From Hevea brasiliensis (Eukaryota > Streptophyta > Magnoliopsida > Malpighiales > Euphorbiaceae): a DNA stretch of 64,000 bases. Location: contig NC_079509.1 in assembly GCF_030052815.1 (NCBI RefSeq), forward strand, positions 40,728,750 through 40,792,749, read 5' to 3'. The notes under the pieces are model-generated. The model was not told the DNA's origin, searched no databases, and saw only the letters and a program-made list of their open reading frames with translations. The translations under genes and the position numbers were made by a program. This document shows positions 1-12,361 of this stretch, piece by piece. Every line of letters begins with the position of its first letter. Position 1 is the first letter of the stretch.

Positions 1-790
1 AGAGAAGCTCTCCAAAGGTCACGTTGCTACTATCATCATCCACACCTCCTCATTGCTGCCAACACCACTCGAGGTTCACAGAGGCTTGCCAAATTCACCC
101 TACTTCATTAACGTCGAAGGAGGTATCGCTAGCCATTAGATGGTGTTAAGATCGCAGTAAAAATGGGAAGGAATGGAGGGAAGGAAAGTTGTTAGGGGGT
201 AAAGTCCTGGAAACTATATTTTTTTTTTAAATAAGTGAAAATTACAAATTAGTCACAAACATTTTTATATAATATTTATATAACACAACTACTTTATCTT
301 TATATAATATTTTATGACCAAATAGGCTATAACGGCCGCACCATGCTATGGGTATAACATTTTTATTATAAAATATTTCACAATATTATTAGTAAATGAA
401 ATTTTTTATATTTATATATTTATTACAAAATTATTATTTATAATTTATTACAAAATTTATTTAATAATTTTTATTTCTCACACACGTAAAATACATCAAT
501 ATATAGTCAGGTAGGAAAAAATTATGATTTTATAAATTAATAGACTAAAGTGAATAATTAAGGATAATTATTTTGATAAAAAAAAATCTTAATTCTCATA
601 TTCATTTTTTTGGTTTTTGTATATTCTTTCCTTTAGAGATAATACATGGTGATTAAGAAGAATGTAGTCATTTAATAATTAAAAACAATTAAAATAAAAT
701 AAAAATTTGAAGTTAGATAGGGCAAGGAAAAAAAAAGCAAAGGTAGAAATTGGGAGGGTTCAACCAAGGAGAAGGGAAAAAAATAAATAC

Positions 791-793
<3 letters not shown>

Positions 794-850
<57 letters not shown>
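794..850. repeat. (TA)n microsatellite
   Basis: Uninterrupted AT dinucleotide run of about 57 bp, typical of plant intergenic DNA and probably polymorphic in length. Confidence 0.95.
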
Positions 851-851
<1 letters not shown>

Positions 852-1705
852 TCAAATTTATATGAAAATATTTAAATAATATTATTTTTATGAAAATATT
901 GATTAATTACATGAAAAAAAGCACAATTTAAAAAGTAAAAAAATTTAAAAAAAAAGCAAGACAAGAAGGAAAAAAAAAAGCATTATAACTGATGAGTTTA
1001 CAATTTAGTTAGATTTTATTTAAATTATATGAAAATATTAAAAAAATATTTTAATGTAAATATTTAATAAATTTAATTATATGAAAAACTAAAGGGAAAG
1101 AAATAAAAAAAAAAAAAGAGAAAAAGAAAGATAATAAAAAAAAAAAGATAAGAGAAAAAGGTTAAAGGGTACAATAGCGCTTTCACTGTTCTCAGGAATA
1201 AAGAAAGTGTCTTTCCTTTTAGTATAGTATAAGCAAGATTGATCGCGTTATGTTGCGGATATATAATTTTTTTTAAATATTTATTCTATTAATAATATGT
1301 GTGATGATTAATAGAAATTATTTGGTAAATGTTTGTGAATTCATGTCTTAATATTACCTGTTTTTCTTGATATCATGAAATTATGTCTATAACTGTAGTG
1401 CCATTATATGGTTAGCATTTCTAAAGGAATTGATAAAATGTGTTTTACTCGATGATTTTTTTTATATAAATTATTTAAATTTTTTTTATTGAAATATCTA
1501 ACGATAGTTGTTTTACATAAATATTAAAGAAATCTAATAATGAAAGTTTAATAATTAAAATTAAAAAAATATATATATCACGACTAAGTTAGAAACAATA
1601 AAAAGAAATGCATATTGGTGCATTAATTTCATGTACTGAATAAAAATGCTCCTATAATTCAATAATTTGATATTGAGAAAATATAAAAATCACAAAAAAA
1701 AAAGT

Positions 1706-2300
1706 GGTGTGGTAATAATAATTATGGCAATCATAAAATTGAAGTGCTTGGAGTTTGAGTTTTATATAAAATGTGCATGTGTTTTTGAGTTTTGACTCAT
1801 CGAAGAAAAAAAGAATTAAAATCACTTATTAGTTCATCAATCTTATTATGACTTAATCTCTCAAATTGGGTCAATTTATGTATGGTATGCAATAAAGACA
1901 AACAATTTAAGAAACGTAAAAAAGAAATAATGAATTAGTGACTTTGGACTAATTGAAGAAAATAGATAAAGCTAATATATTACTTATCAGTTGATAAATC
2001 TCATTATTGTTCCCTTAAATTGGATTAGCTAATAGATTGGTTGACACTTTTGGGTAAAAAGGGTAAATAATTTGAAAAAAAAAAGTAAAAAAAAAAATAA
2101 ACATAACAGTGACAATCCTAAAGTTAAAGTGTCTGAAGTTTAAATTCTATACAAAGTGTTTATGTACTTTTGACTTATTAAAGAAAAAAAATTGTCAATA
2201 TACGATTTATCAGTTGACAAATTTTATTATGGCTTAATTTATCAAATTGGATTTGTTGATAGGTGAGCTAGTATTTTTGTATAAAAAAATAAATAATTTT
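1706..2300. repeat. Diverged tandem duplication, period about 385 bp
   Basis: Blocks starting near 1730 (caatcataaaattgaagtg) and near 2117 (caatcctaaagttaaagtg) align through the following text: a phrase ending in acaaagtg or aaaatgtg, then gacttattaaag or gactcatcgaag. A shorter submotif of the type ttatcagttgataaatct recurs near 1826, 1984 and 2206. Copies are clearly diverged, so the duplication is old. No coding potential. Confidence 0.55.
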
Positions 2301-3167
2301 TGTTTAAAAAAAGTTTGTAAGAAAAAAAAAAAAGAAAAAAAATGGTGAATTGATTTTTTTAGAGGAAAGGAAAATATATTTCATTAATTGGAAGCAGAAT
2401 ACAGTTTTACTATATTTTTTTATAAGAAAATTCAATATAAATCACTTATACAAAAAATAGTAATTATTATCTTAATTTGAAGGGTCTAATTGTGTTAACA
2501 AACCATTTAACTTAGTCCACACTCCACTTAATAATAATTTATGGCCACTATTTAACTTCAAGTCTTTCTACGAGTCCAATCTGATGACCTTCAAGTTTTA
2601 GCCTCCTACTGGAAAAAAGATTTGCTTCTTATACTGCACTCTTATCTAAATAACAAAATAGTATACTCAAATACTCTATAAAAAGGAAATAAGGAAAATC
2701 CTCAATTAGGAGGAACAACACCATAAAAATGAAGACAAAACAAAGTAAACCCTTATTAAAAAGAGGACAAATAACTCAAGATCTATCAACAAGAATCTAT
2801 CCAAGCACTGATAGTAAAACCCTCAAAATGATACCTAGCTATGGTTGAGTAATCGACTAAGAGTTAAGAATACCCAGATAAAGCTCAAAATAGTATACAT
2901 AGCTCGAACACTTGCTCTAATCAATTGAGTAATGATATTCGCCCATCGCATCCTTAGTTACTTAGCATGATCTCTAGGAGATAGGGATCTCATGATCCCT
3001 ACTGTTTTTATAATCCTAATACTTGCAAAACTCTTAGAGTAAGGTGTTTTCCTAGTCTTATCTTGATACTAACTTCTAATCCTAGTAAGAGACTAAACTA
3101 AAAGCTTTTATAAGAGCTACTAGATACGCATATCGATTCTAATCTGATTCTCATTTATTCTTATACT

Positions 3168-3172
3168 AGTCC
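3168..3172. repeat. Target site duplication of element A, left copy (AGTCC)
   Basis: AGTCC directly precedes the left end of element A and is repeated at 24100-24104. A 5-bp duplication is the expected integrase signature of Ty3/gypsy elements and proves that the two outer LTRs belong to one insertion. Confidence 0.9.
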
Positions 3173-6122
3173 TATGACACCCCTTACCCGTCTACAGTAT
3201 AGCCGAGTAAGATATGTCACACAGTGTACCGGAATACCCTATTTTATTTCAATCATTTTTATCCTTCCTAATTTATTTCTTTCATAGTTATGAAGTATAA
3301 TTCGTGAAATATCATTCATTGAAGTCATTTATTGAAATCATAAATTTATTTGAGGTTCCACAAATTTTATAGAAAATCTGGCAGAGTACCGACTAAAAAT
3401 GGAGAAAACAGTTCTTCGGAACCTGAGAAAAAAACTTCCAAAATTCTCAATCAATCCCAAACTCCATTTCATCAACAAAATCTAAATATTTCTCAAATAT
3501 ACTCCCAATTCTCATTCATTCATTTCATAGGATATTCATGTACAAATCATAAATAAATATTCACTTTTTTCATTCATAAACATAATTTCTACTATTTACA
3601 TTGATAACAAAATACATTACATGAGTCTCAATTTCACATGAGAAAATAAAAGTTAATTACAAAATATCAAAATAAAACCTAGTGTCCTACCAAATACACT
3701 GATGACGGTGAGGTGACACGGACACTATGCAGAGCTGTAGAAGGTCTTACCCAGTCTGTGGTCTACTGGGATCTCGGTCGGTCTCTCCATAATCTACACG
3801 TGGCAAAAAGCAACGCGCTAAGTAATAATGATTAGTGGTGTCAATAATAAAATAAAAATAAATAACAGAAAATAAATATGCAATGCATGTTCTGATGTCT
3901 TATGCAGATAATTTTTCGATCATTATTGATAATATTATTTATTTTGTACTTGTTATATTCATAATTTCATTAAATTTATTCACTTTCATTTTTGTTTGCC
4001 CAAGTAACCTATACTGGATGACTGGACTAGATAAACGGGTAAACTGGCACTGGGTATCTAGTACCTCTGGCCGTCACACCATCGGTCACATATGCATCTC
4101 TTGGTGTGCAACAGAACAACTAATAAGCTGTAATAACATTAGGCACAAGGCCAAGTATCAGCACAATGTCAGAATGGCTAATGTGCAGTACTGCTAACTG
4201 AACCCTATTGACTTTTGCATAGACAATAGGTACATTGGTTCTAATACTCCCAAAATACCACATTTTGCATTCTAAAATTATTGGTATTGGTTGCCAATAC
4301 CATTTCTAAGCTTAGTGTTAGTTATTCAAAATTTTCAGATTTCAATCCTCATATTTATTGTTCCATTGGTCATTTATACAGTAGGAATTTGGCAAAATTG
4401 TCTTCATGAAAGTTGTTCCTTATTTTTCCTAGTTATATTTCCTTTTTTGAATCATTCCATTTGGAGTTTTGTAACTCAAGTTATTGCCTAAACACCATAA
4501 CTAGCTAGATTAGACAGAATCCAAAATCTTGGGCAAAACTGGTTCTGCCAGATTTGATAACCTAAGTTTGGTTGGCAATTTGACTAGGTTATGGTCAAAA
4601 TTTGGATTTGCGTTCTTCATGACAGTTGTAGGTCTATGTCTCAGATTTCTTCTGGTAATATTTCAAGCCAATTGGACCTTTCTACACTAAGTTATGACCA
4701 AATGTATAAACACTGTTCATTTAGTTATTTTGCCCAGGCAGAATGCAAGTCATCCGGATTAGGGCAATTTTTAGGTCAACTTGGTTTGGTTTTCTGGGCA
4801 GGGTTTCTTCACCAAAGTGGTGCCATTATATATCTAGTTTCATGTCCAATTGACCTTGCACCAATTGAACCTACACAATCCAAGCTATAGCTGCCCAAAC
4901 CTGCTGGACTCACATCCAGACCTGCAGGGCACTCAAGGCAGCCTATCCTTTCCAACATTCAATGACTCAATTCACTTCATATTAAGTTTAAAACTTACCA
5001 AATGGTTACTAATTGACCATTAAAATGTTCCTACACTATTATAGGAGCAAAACTCTAATTTGCTCAAAACCCTAAATTCTCAATTTCTCTACTCTTCCAT
5101 TAACTTACAATTCAATGTGCTAAATATTAAGTTCATATCAAGGGCAGCTTATATACTCATTTAATCCAAAGAAATCATCAAAACTCTAATAAATCCATGG
5201 CTGCCAAAAATATAAAGTGAGTACATCAAAGGTTTTTATTTGAATTTCGTATAAATTTCAAATTAAATCAACTTTCTAGTCATGAATTTAAAGAGAGAGA
5301 AAGACATTGGACACTAACCTTATTAAAGCTCCCACTTGAGCTTATTAATCTTCAAGATTTCTCCCTCTAATGGCTGCCTAAAGGTGATTTAGGGTGTGAG
5401 GATAAATTTTAGTGAAGTGAGGATGAGGTTTTATGGTGTAAAGGGTGAGGTTTTAGCAAGAAAAAGAGAAAGCTTTAATGGAGATAGTGAGCGAAAGAGA
5501 GGCTGCCGGAAATTGAAGGAGATGAGCATAATGTTTTTTCATTTTTTTTTGTCTAATTTTGTGATATTTATCCCTTTTAATTGGCTTGGTTAATTCCCAT
5601 TGCTTAGGGTTTAATTTCATTCATTTATGAAATCATGTTGATGTCATAAATGTGAGTTTTATTTTATTTCCATTTCTTTTCTTTTCTACCCATTTTCAAT
5701 TCAATTTTTAGCAATATTTATTCATATTTTATGTCATACAAATTATTTACTTAACTGGATAAGTCGGCCAAAAATTATCTCTGAAGACGAAATGACCAAA
5801 ATGCCCTCCGTTTGGCTTAACAGACTAAAATTGTCTTTACCAATTGAAAATTTTTTCTAAGCATTTTCTTGGCATTCTAATGCCATATAAACCTCAATGA
5901 CCCTTCTCTGGAGTCTCAAAAATTATTTTATGAATTTTCTCCCGGGTCTGGGGCTCCTAGTTGCGAGAACCGCAACTTCCCACTGGGTTACCCATCGCTA
6001 GGGCACCGACTCATTTAACTTGGTTATATTTTATTTCTAAAATTTTTCTTATATTTTTTTTTATTAATATTTGAGTTAATTATGATTCCTCAGTTTAGTT
6101 TAAATATTTTTCCTGGCGTTCT
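3173..6122 (-). repeat. Element A left (3') LTR, first segment
   Basis: Aligns with 20926 onward. The outermost dinucleotide is TA here (TATGACACCCC) against TG in the other LTR (TGTGACACCCC), so the terminal TG..CA rule has been broken by a point mutation after insertion. Compared with the right LTR it lacks about 35 bp and about 130 bp in the stretch equivalent to 21930-22115. It ends where element B inserted, and the last five bases, GTTCT (6118-6122), are B's target duplication. Confidence 0.92.
6118..6122. repeat. Target site duplication of element B, left copy (GTTCT)
   Basis: GTTCT precedes B's left LTR and recurs at 16104-16108 just after B's right LTR. Both copies lie in element A's LTR, which continues directly after the second copy. 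Confidence 0.92.
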
Positions 6123-9100
6123 TGTCACACCCTACCCCTCTGTAAGGCATAACATGATCCCGTAGTATACCTAATGAATTACCAACTCCGTCTACTGATA
6201 ACCCATTAAATACACTACAAGGGATTTTAAAAAAAAACTTTTCTTACTTCTTTTACAGTGGTGAGCACTATTTACAGGTGTTAAAGACTTTGGTGAACTG
6301 AAGTGAAATAACTAACTCATTTGATTTATTTAGAATTTACAGAAATTTTTTTGGCAAAGTGCCCTCTGTATTTTGGATAAAGCAGTTCTTGAAAACCTCA
6401 GAAAAGCACTTCTATAATTTTCCAAATCTCAACTTCAATACATTTCTCAACACAACAATTCATCAACTCAATTCCATAGAAATTTTTCAAAGTCTGAGAT
6501 AAGGAAATATAATACAACTTTTACAATCCAAAACACTCATAATTAATTTACAATTCAAGTACAATTTAATTTACAACTGCTCAAAACCAAATACAATATG
6601 TACATACAGTGTCATACATTACAGTACAAAAAGCAAAAGCGGTATACTCAATATACCAGGTAATCCCTCATTGATGTATATGCAAGCCTAGTCTGCCACT
6701 GTTTATCTCTCTACTGCGATAAAGAATAAAGCTATCATTTGAGACAATGTCTCATGGTGCACAACATTAACCAAATCCAATTTAAATCACAATTCATAAG
6801 TCATGTAAATAGTGGATACTTAAAATCATAATTAAATTCAAGACAATAATTGTCAACAAGAATTTAAACTCCATTTCTCAATATCACAATAATTTTCCAT
6901 AAGTCAGATCAGTTTGAATTCAAAAGACAATATATGTCAATGAGAGTTTAAATCCATTTCACAATCTCACAATACACATCAGTAAATCACACACAGCTTA
7001 ATCATGATCCATAATTCAATTCATCCCAAAAGCCGATGGCTAATGAGGTATTCAATTCATCCCAAAAGTCGATGACTAATGAGGAATAACATGGCTAGCT
7101 AGCAAAAATATGAGTACTCATTCTAATCGACCTCAACAGGCACACACCTCAACACTTCAGCCAGAGAGGGAATTCAATTCATCCCACTAGACAAGCTAGA
7201 GAGGAATACAATCAATATACATGATAGCTGTGGTTTCAAACCATTTCTAATGCTTTTTAATCAATAAGTATCCATCAATGTCATTCAAACCATTTTTCAC
7301 AGTTTCAAACTATTCACAATATTTTTCAATCAATAAATATTCCTCAAACACATTTCCACAATTTAAAATAATGATATACAAATAATCAATATTTATTTCC
7401 ATTGAAAATAATTCAAAAGAAACAGTTGTTGTGCACAAACACAATTTAAAACAATAATATACAAATATTCAATATTTATTTCAATTGAAAAATTCAAAAG
7501 CAATAGCCGTTGTGCACAAACCTCTGATGACTGTCTCCCTGGTCTGGACTCAGTGTTTCCTTCTCTTTTCCTGAGTCTTTAGTAACTGAGAAACACAATT
7601 TGAAGTGTTTCAGTACCAAATTAAACTATCTCCATCGATGGGGTTTGGTAAATAATGCACTGAACTCAATTATTCACTAAGTCACCTAATATACCGACCC
7701 TCATTGCGTTTTAGGTAAATTAGGTTTTAGTGTCGTTAATATGTCACATTCGATAAGGTTTTAGATTTGGTATGTTTTACCAAAGTCATTTCCTTGCTTA
7801 GTGCATTTTAATGCAAATTGCTGGATTCCGGAACACTGGTTTGACCTAACCGGACGATCTAGTTCCCTCGGTTTTCGGGTCTCGGTCGAAACTACAAACT
7901 TGTAGATCTAGGTCTTATTGCACGCGGTGCAAAATTTCAGGTCAATCCGAGTTAAGTAGACCAAGTTATGGTCATTACACTATTGCTGGTCAAGTGGTAC
8001 CATTTTAGGTCAATTTTAGGTCAAATTGGTCAATTCTGGTTCGGCCAGTTTTTGGACCCAAACTTGTGCAAGTTGTTTGACTTCCTTATGGTCATTTCTG
8101 GGCTTTGGTGTCTGCATAAGACTTGTAGGTATGGGTCTTAACTATTCTTGGTCAAAATTTCAGGTCAATTGGACCTGGTTTGAGTGAGTTATGGCCTAAA
8201 CACTCACTGCTGCCCAATTGGTCATTTTTCAGGTCCTAATTGCACCTAATCCGAATTGGTCATTTTTTTAGGTCACCTTGCAAGCAGAATTTTGGCATGG
8301 TTTCTCAATGAAAGTTGGCACATTTTGTGCCTAGTTTCACCTCAAATTGGTCTCATACCAATTGAGGTTACACATTCAAGGTTATAAGCTAAAATATACA
8401 CTGCCCTCAATATGCAATTCACATCCCAACTTCAAACACACACTTACCTTTGCAAGGTTTACTTCCATACCCTACCAAACTGTTTTGGCACATTACCAAA
8501 AACATTTTCTACATTACATAAGCATTATTTTGGGCAGATTCCAATCACCCTCAACACACCAAATATCATTCACAATTACAATTTCTAATTACCATTACAA
8601 ACACACCTAAACATTACAAACCTTACATACACTTTACAACTTTAATTTACATACATATCATCAATCCTTCTAGGTCAATATTCTGCCCACACTTCCTTCA
8701 ATATACACCATCACTCAAGTGTCCACAAGCTGCCACAAACCATTCTTCAACATCCCATTGCCGTACCAATATACAATTTCCCATCCAAGTGCATAAATCA
8801 CCATATAAACATGAAGTAAATCACTAGGTTACTAAATCACCATGATCAACATTATTTCTCATCAATTATGTGCATATTAAATCATCAAAAACGTGACCCC
8901 ATGGCTGTCCAAAATGGAAACAATAATAACCCTTCAAACTCAAAATTTTCCTCCACCAAACTAACACCCATAACATAAACATAAACTTTAACAAAGGAAT
9001 TCTCAAAAATGCAAACTTACCTTTAATTGTAACTTGCTAAACCTTCACCAAACTTCTCAAAATTGGTATCAATATCTTCCTTGTGATGTGTAGACCATTT

Positions 9101-9876
9101 TTTATGAAGGAACTTAAAGGATTGGAGTTGAAATGGAGGGGTTGATGGAGCTTCACTCAAATTCGGCCATGGATGTTTCTAAGGAGTTTCTTTACGGCAT
9201 GTGTAAGGAGAAATGTTGAAGATGAAGTTTAATGGAAGCCATCTGCCCACTTAGCATATATTTTAATCCCATAGTGCCCCACTAAAAAAAATTATATCAT
9301 ATAATAAGCCAAATGTGCATTTATTCCACATTTAACCCATAATTTCCACTATTTATTTTAGGTACCACCAATTTAATTTTTCATTTTATTTTCTAAGTGT
9401 AATACTATTTATTTTTAATGGACATTTAGGTCAAAAGACAATTCGGGATGTCAAATGACCATAATGCCCTGTTAATTCGTTCGATTTTTCTGTATTACCG
9501 GTTTTGTCTGCTTTTTCGATTTCTCACTTTTCTTTGTACTAATTATTTAATTTTTCTTTGATCTTTCTAATGAGATTTATACTTCAATAAGGTTCTATTT
9601 ATGTCCTAAAATGTTTTCCAAGGTTCCCATGATCCAGGGCTAGTCAACGGTCCACGCCGTGACTTCCAAGGCCACCCATCGCTAGGTTTTTCTACGCTTA
9701 ACTTGGTTACATTTCTTTGCTATGATTTTTTCTTTATTTTTCTTGTATTTCCTTTTCTTGTATTTCATTATTTTATGTCTCCTCACCCATTTTGAAGTAC
9801 GGTTCTTGGCATCCTAGCTGTCCGGACAACACTAGTCACCGAGCACAGAACGCACTACCGAACTTAGGGTGTTACA
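6123..9876 (-). repeat. Element B left (3') LTR
   Basis: 3754 bp, TGTCACACCC at the left and GTGTTACA at the right. It is almost identical to 12362-16103 over long stretches (about eight differences between 7600 and 9460). Many small differences cluster at 6180-6760, 7130-7230, 7530-7570 and 9465-9700. Short spurious frames such as 8347-8610 lie inside it and are repeated in the other LTR, so they are not genes. Confidence 0.95.
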
Positions 9877-9891
9877 ATTCTCCCCCTTAAA
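9877..9891 (-). other. Element B polypurine tract
   Basis: On the minus strand this reads as an A/G-rich tract (TTTAAGGGGGAGAAT) abutting the 3' LTR. It is the expected plus-strand DNA primer site, in the same place as in elements A and D. Confidence 0.85.
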
Positions 9892-10767
9892 TAAATTTCG
9901 TCCACGAAATTTTACCCAGTAGTCATCTTACAATAGTCATACGTTTATTTTCTCCTTTCTATATGGTCGTAAGACTTTTAACAATCTAATACAATGTTTA
10001 ATTTGCTTGGATAACCCCAATCTCCTCTTACTATTATGTTGTCTAATATTTCAGCTCACGTTCCTTCTTGAATGACCCTTGAGGTCATGTTAGAATCATT
10101 CATCAGGCATTGGTCCTCTGACCATTCTAGTCCATAGTCTTCCTCACATTCAGAATATTTCTTTGTTATATATGAATCAACTGTTCAAATCTCTACTTCC
10201 ATAACTCTTTTTATCTGTCAATATTCTATAACTTACTTCCTTTTGTACTGAACTATAACCTTTCGATATTCTAACTTTTGAGTTTTAGATCCCTAAGTAG
10301 GATTTTCAAACTTAATTCTAACAATTAGATTTTGTCCTGGCCTAACTATACCAAAACAGATGCCGTTGGCAACTATTCTCATCTAGATATACTATCGGGT
10401 AGTACGTAGCTCTACACAATAATCTCAAGTTAGTACTGAAATCTGCAGCTTACTCAATAGATCAAACTTTCCTATCTTTTATCCTTTTCGAATTCACTGA
10501 TATCCGAACTTATTCTGATTACAATATCCATTAACAATTACTAACAGTAACATCTCTGCCTTCATCTAGAGCAATTCTATTTCTGTAACTTATTTTTACG
10601 TCCTCTTGCCTTACATTAAGTAGGCTCGCCAATTACCTTATAATTTTATGGTGTGTCAGCAAATACTTTTCGCCGATAAACTCTTCCAAAACTAATTTCA
10701 CTTGTTATCACAATCCTTATCCTAAAGGACTAATCACTAATGCATCAAAATTTATTTCCCTGACCTC
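9892..10767 (-). other. Element B non-coding interior replacing RT, RNase H and integrase
   Basis: No frame here gives reverse transcriptase, RNase H or integrase motifs on either strand. Near 10690-10800 a protease-like phrase ending in SPLG occurs twice on the minus strand (about 10718-10750 and 10768-10790), suggesting a small local duplication next to the truncation point. The rest is AT-rich and unrecognised. Confidence 0.6.
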
Positions 10768-10959
10768 CTATCCTAGCGGACTTGTTACTAGCACCTCAAA
10801 GTCCATTTTTGTACATGGAGCAGCAATGCAATCAATGATGCTAGCACACACATAAGAATGGGTAGAACCCAGATCGATTAACACAAACACATCTTGGTTA
10901 AAAGTTGAGAAGGTACCAGCCACAACATCAGATGTCTCTGCCTCTTCCCTCTGTCTCAT
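10768..10959 (-). pseudogene. Truncated retroviral-type aspartic protease of element B
   Basis: Encodes the protease N-terminus, with the active-site region VLIDLGSTHSYV (catalytic Asp followed by Leu-Gly-Ser). It aligns with element D's protease at 58313-58879, including the preceding phrase RQREEAETSDVV. The frame stops at TSPLG, where D continues with QEVRVNRIYRDCP. The flap and C-terminal half (the ILGMDWL motif in D) are missing, so no working protease could be made. The open segment lies just after gag in the same orientation. Confidence 0.8.
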
Positions 10960-11016
10960 GGCATAGACTCTGACTTGAGCACTATCTTGCTCTGATTGTT
11001 TCCATCGTGCCTTGGC

Positions 11017-12130
11017 TCACTGGGTTACCTCTACTCCCCGCCTACCTCTGCTGGGTGGTTGTGAGCTTCTAGTAACAGGGCTCTGAACTGACCCTTCTGC
11101 AGTAGCAGGAGGTGGTCCAACTCTGCGACTACTGGTGCAGTCCTTGGCAAAGTGTCCGGTGCCTCCACAGTTATAACAGGCTCTAATAGCCTTGTAACAG
11201 ATTCCACCATGATTCTTTCCACAAGTTTCACATTGGCGGGGAGGGTAGGAACTTCTGGTACTCTGCTGACCAGATAAAGGAGGTTTCTGTCCTGAATGTC
11301 CTCCCCTACTAGACTTCTTGCCACCTCTATTGTGTCCCTCATAGTTCTTCCTCTTTCCAGTAGGACCACTGGAACTCTGTTCTACTGACTTTCCCTCTTC
11401 ATCTGTCTTCTCTGATCTCTTTTTCTCAGGAGCAGTCTCAAACTCAACTCTTTCCAACTCTAGGGCTTGAGAAACAAGTTCAGAGAAGTTAGTGTGTTTG
11501 AAGCCGAGCACTTGTACTCTAATACTGGGCTTCAAGCCAGTTTCAAACCTCTTGCATCTCTCCCTGCTGGTAGAGAGTAGACTCACTGCATAATGGCTAA
11601 GGCGGGAAAATTCTCTTTCATACTCAGCCACTGATCTGCCCCTCTGTTTCAAACTTAAGAATTCTTGTAGCTTCTGGTCTACATAAGCATCAGGGATGTA
11701 TTTCTGTCTGAATTCCCTGAGGAAGTCATTCCAGGTCAGCACTGCAGGTTCTACCAGACTGTGGGGAATGGTTTTCCACCAGTCATAAGCATCCCCTTGT
11801 AGTAAGGATACTGAGTATTCAAGTCTGAGCTCCTCTGTACAATGAAGTTTCTTGAACACCCTATCCATCCTCTCTAACCACTATTCAGCTTCTATAGGAT
11901 CTACTGTCCCCTTAAACTCTGTAGCCCCATACTTCATCAATTTATCATATCGCCTTGTAGGAGGCGTGGTTGTACCACGGGTGTCCGAATTGGGACTTGA
12001 GTAGGCGCATTACAGCCATTTGTTGGAATATTGCAGCCATCTCGCCGAGCGAATCGAGCAGTGGAATGCTGCATCGGGCCGTGTCTTCTTGAACCACTAA
12101 CATTTTGTAGGCACAGGGCATCCCTTGCAC
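11017..12130 (-). pseudogene. Gag of element B (capsid-like domain and zinc knuckle), interrupted
   Basis: The largest open piece (11017-11868, 283 codons) encodes a Ty3/gypsy Gag domain (the QGDAYDWW region and FRQKYIPDAYVDQKLQEFLSLKQ), a charged linker rich in E/K, a basic G/S/R-rich stretch and a CCHC zinc knuckle (CYNCGGTGHFAKDC). Upstream, the frame KYGATEFKGTVDPIEAE runs into a TAG at 11881-11883, then continues WLERMDRVFKKLHC. A further shift separates it from the N-terminal piece at 11945-12130. Gag packages element RNA into cytoplasmic particles. The zinc knuckle binds RNA. Confidence 0.85.
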
Positions 12131-12341
12131 CTCACCTCAATAGATCGATCGATCAACGATCACCCTCTTCCATATTCAATGCGAGGATCTTAGCTTTCTG
12201 AACAATAACACAAGAATATTCTCTCTCTTTAGTGAATATTTATACTGTTATGTACTGTATGTATCAGACAATGATATTAAGCAGTTGTTCTATGCAAATA
12301 GAACATTCAAATAACAGGTGAAAATGGAATTTAAATACTTT

Positions 12342-12353
12342 GCTCTGATACCA
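12342..12353 (-). other. Element B primer binding site (tRNA-iMet)
   Basis: The minus strand reads TGGTATCAGAGC, complementary to the 3' end of plant initiator tRNA-Met. It lies eight bases beyond the LTR, preceded by TGTTTTAG. Confidence 0.92.
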
Positions 12354-12361
12354 CTAAAACA

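Larger units (their letters stand above)
1..3167. other. AT-rich intergenic DNA
   Basis: No recognisable gene. The first 140 bases are less AT-rich than the rest. One plus-strand frame stays open from base 2 to a TAG at 137-139 (45 codons), which could be the tail of an exon cut by the window edge, but no family is recognisable. The remainder is A/T-rich with poly-A and poly-T runs, a (TA)n microsatellite and a diverged tandem duplication (both listed separately). Bases 2500-3167 are somewhat more complex but show no coding frame. They form the left flank of element A's target site. Confidence 0.6.

Noticed and set aside
1..139. Possible C-terminal exon at the window edge
   Set aside because: Forty-five open codons are too few to judge and no family is recognised, so it is mentioned only in the intergenic entry.
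4291..4890. Plus-strand frames in element A's LTR, with counterparts at 22199 and 53366/61951
   Set aside because: They recur only because the LTRs contain the shared 190-bp module; the frames are not conserved as protein.
8347..8610. 87-codon open frame repeated identically at 14570-14833
   Set aside because: Both copies lie at equivalent places in the two LTRs of element B; no domain is visible, and duplication is explained by the LTRs.
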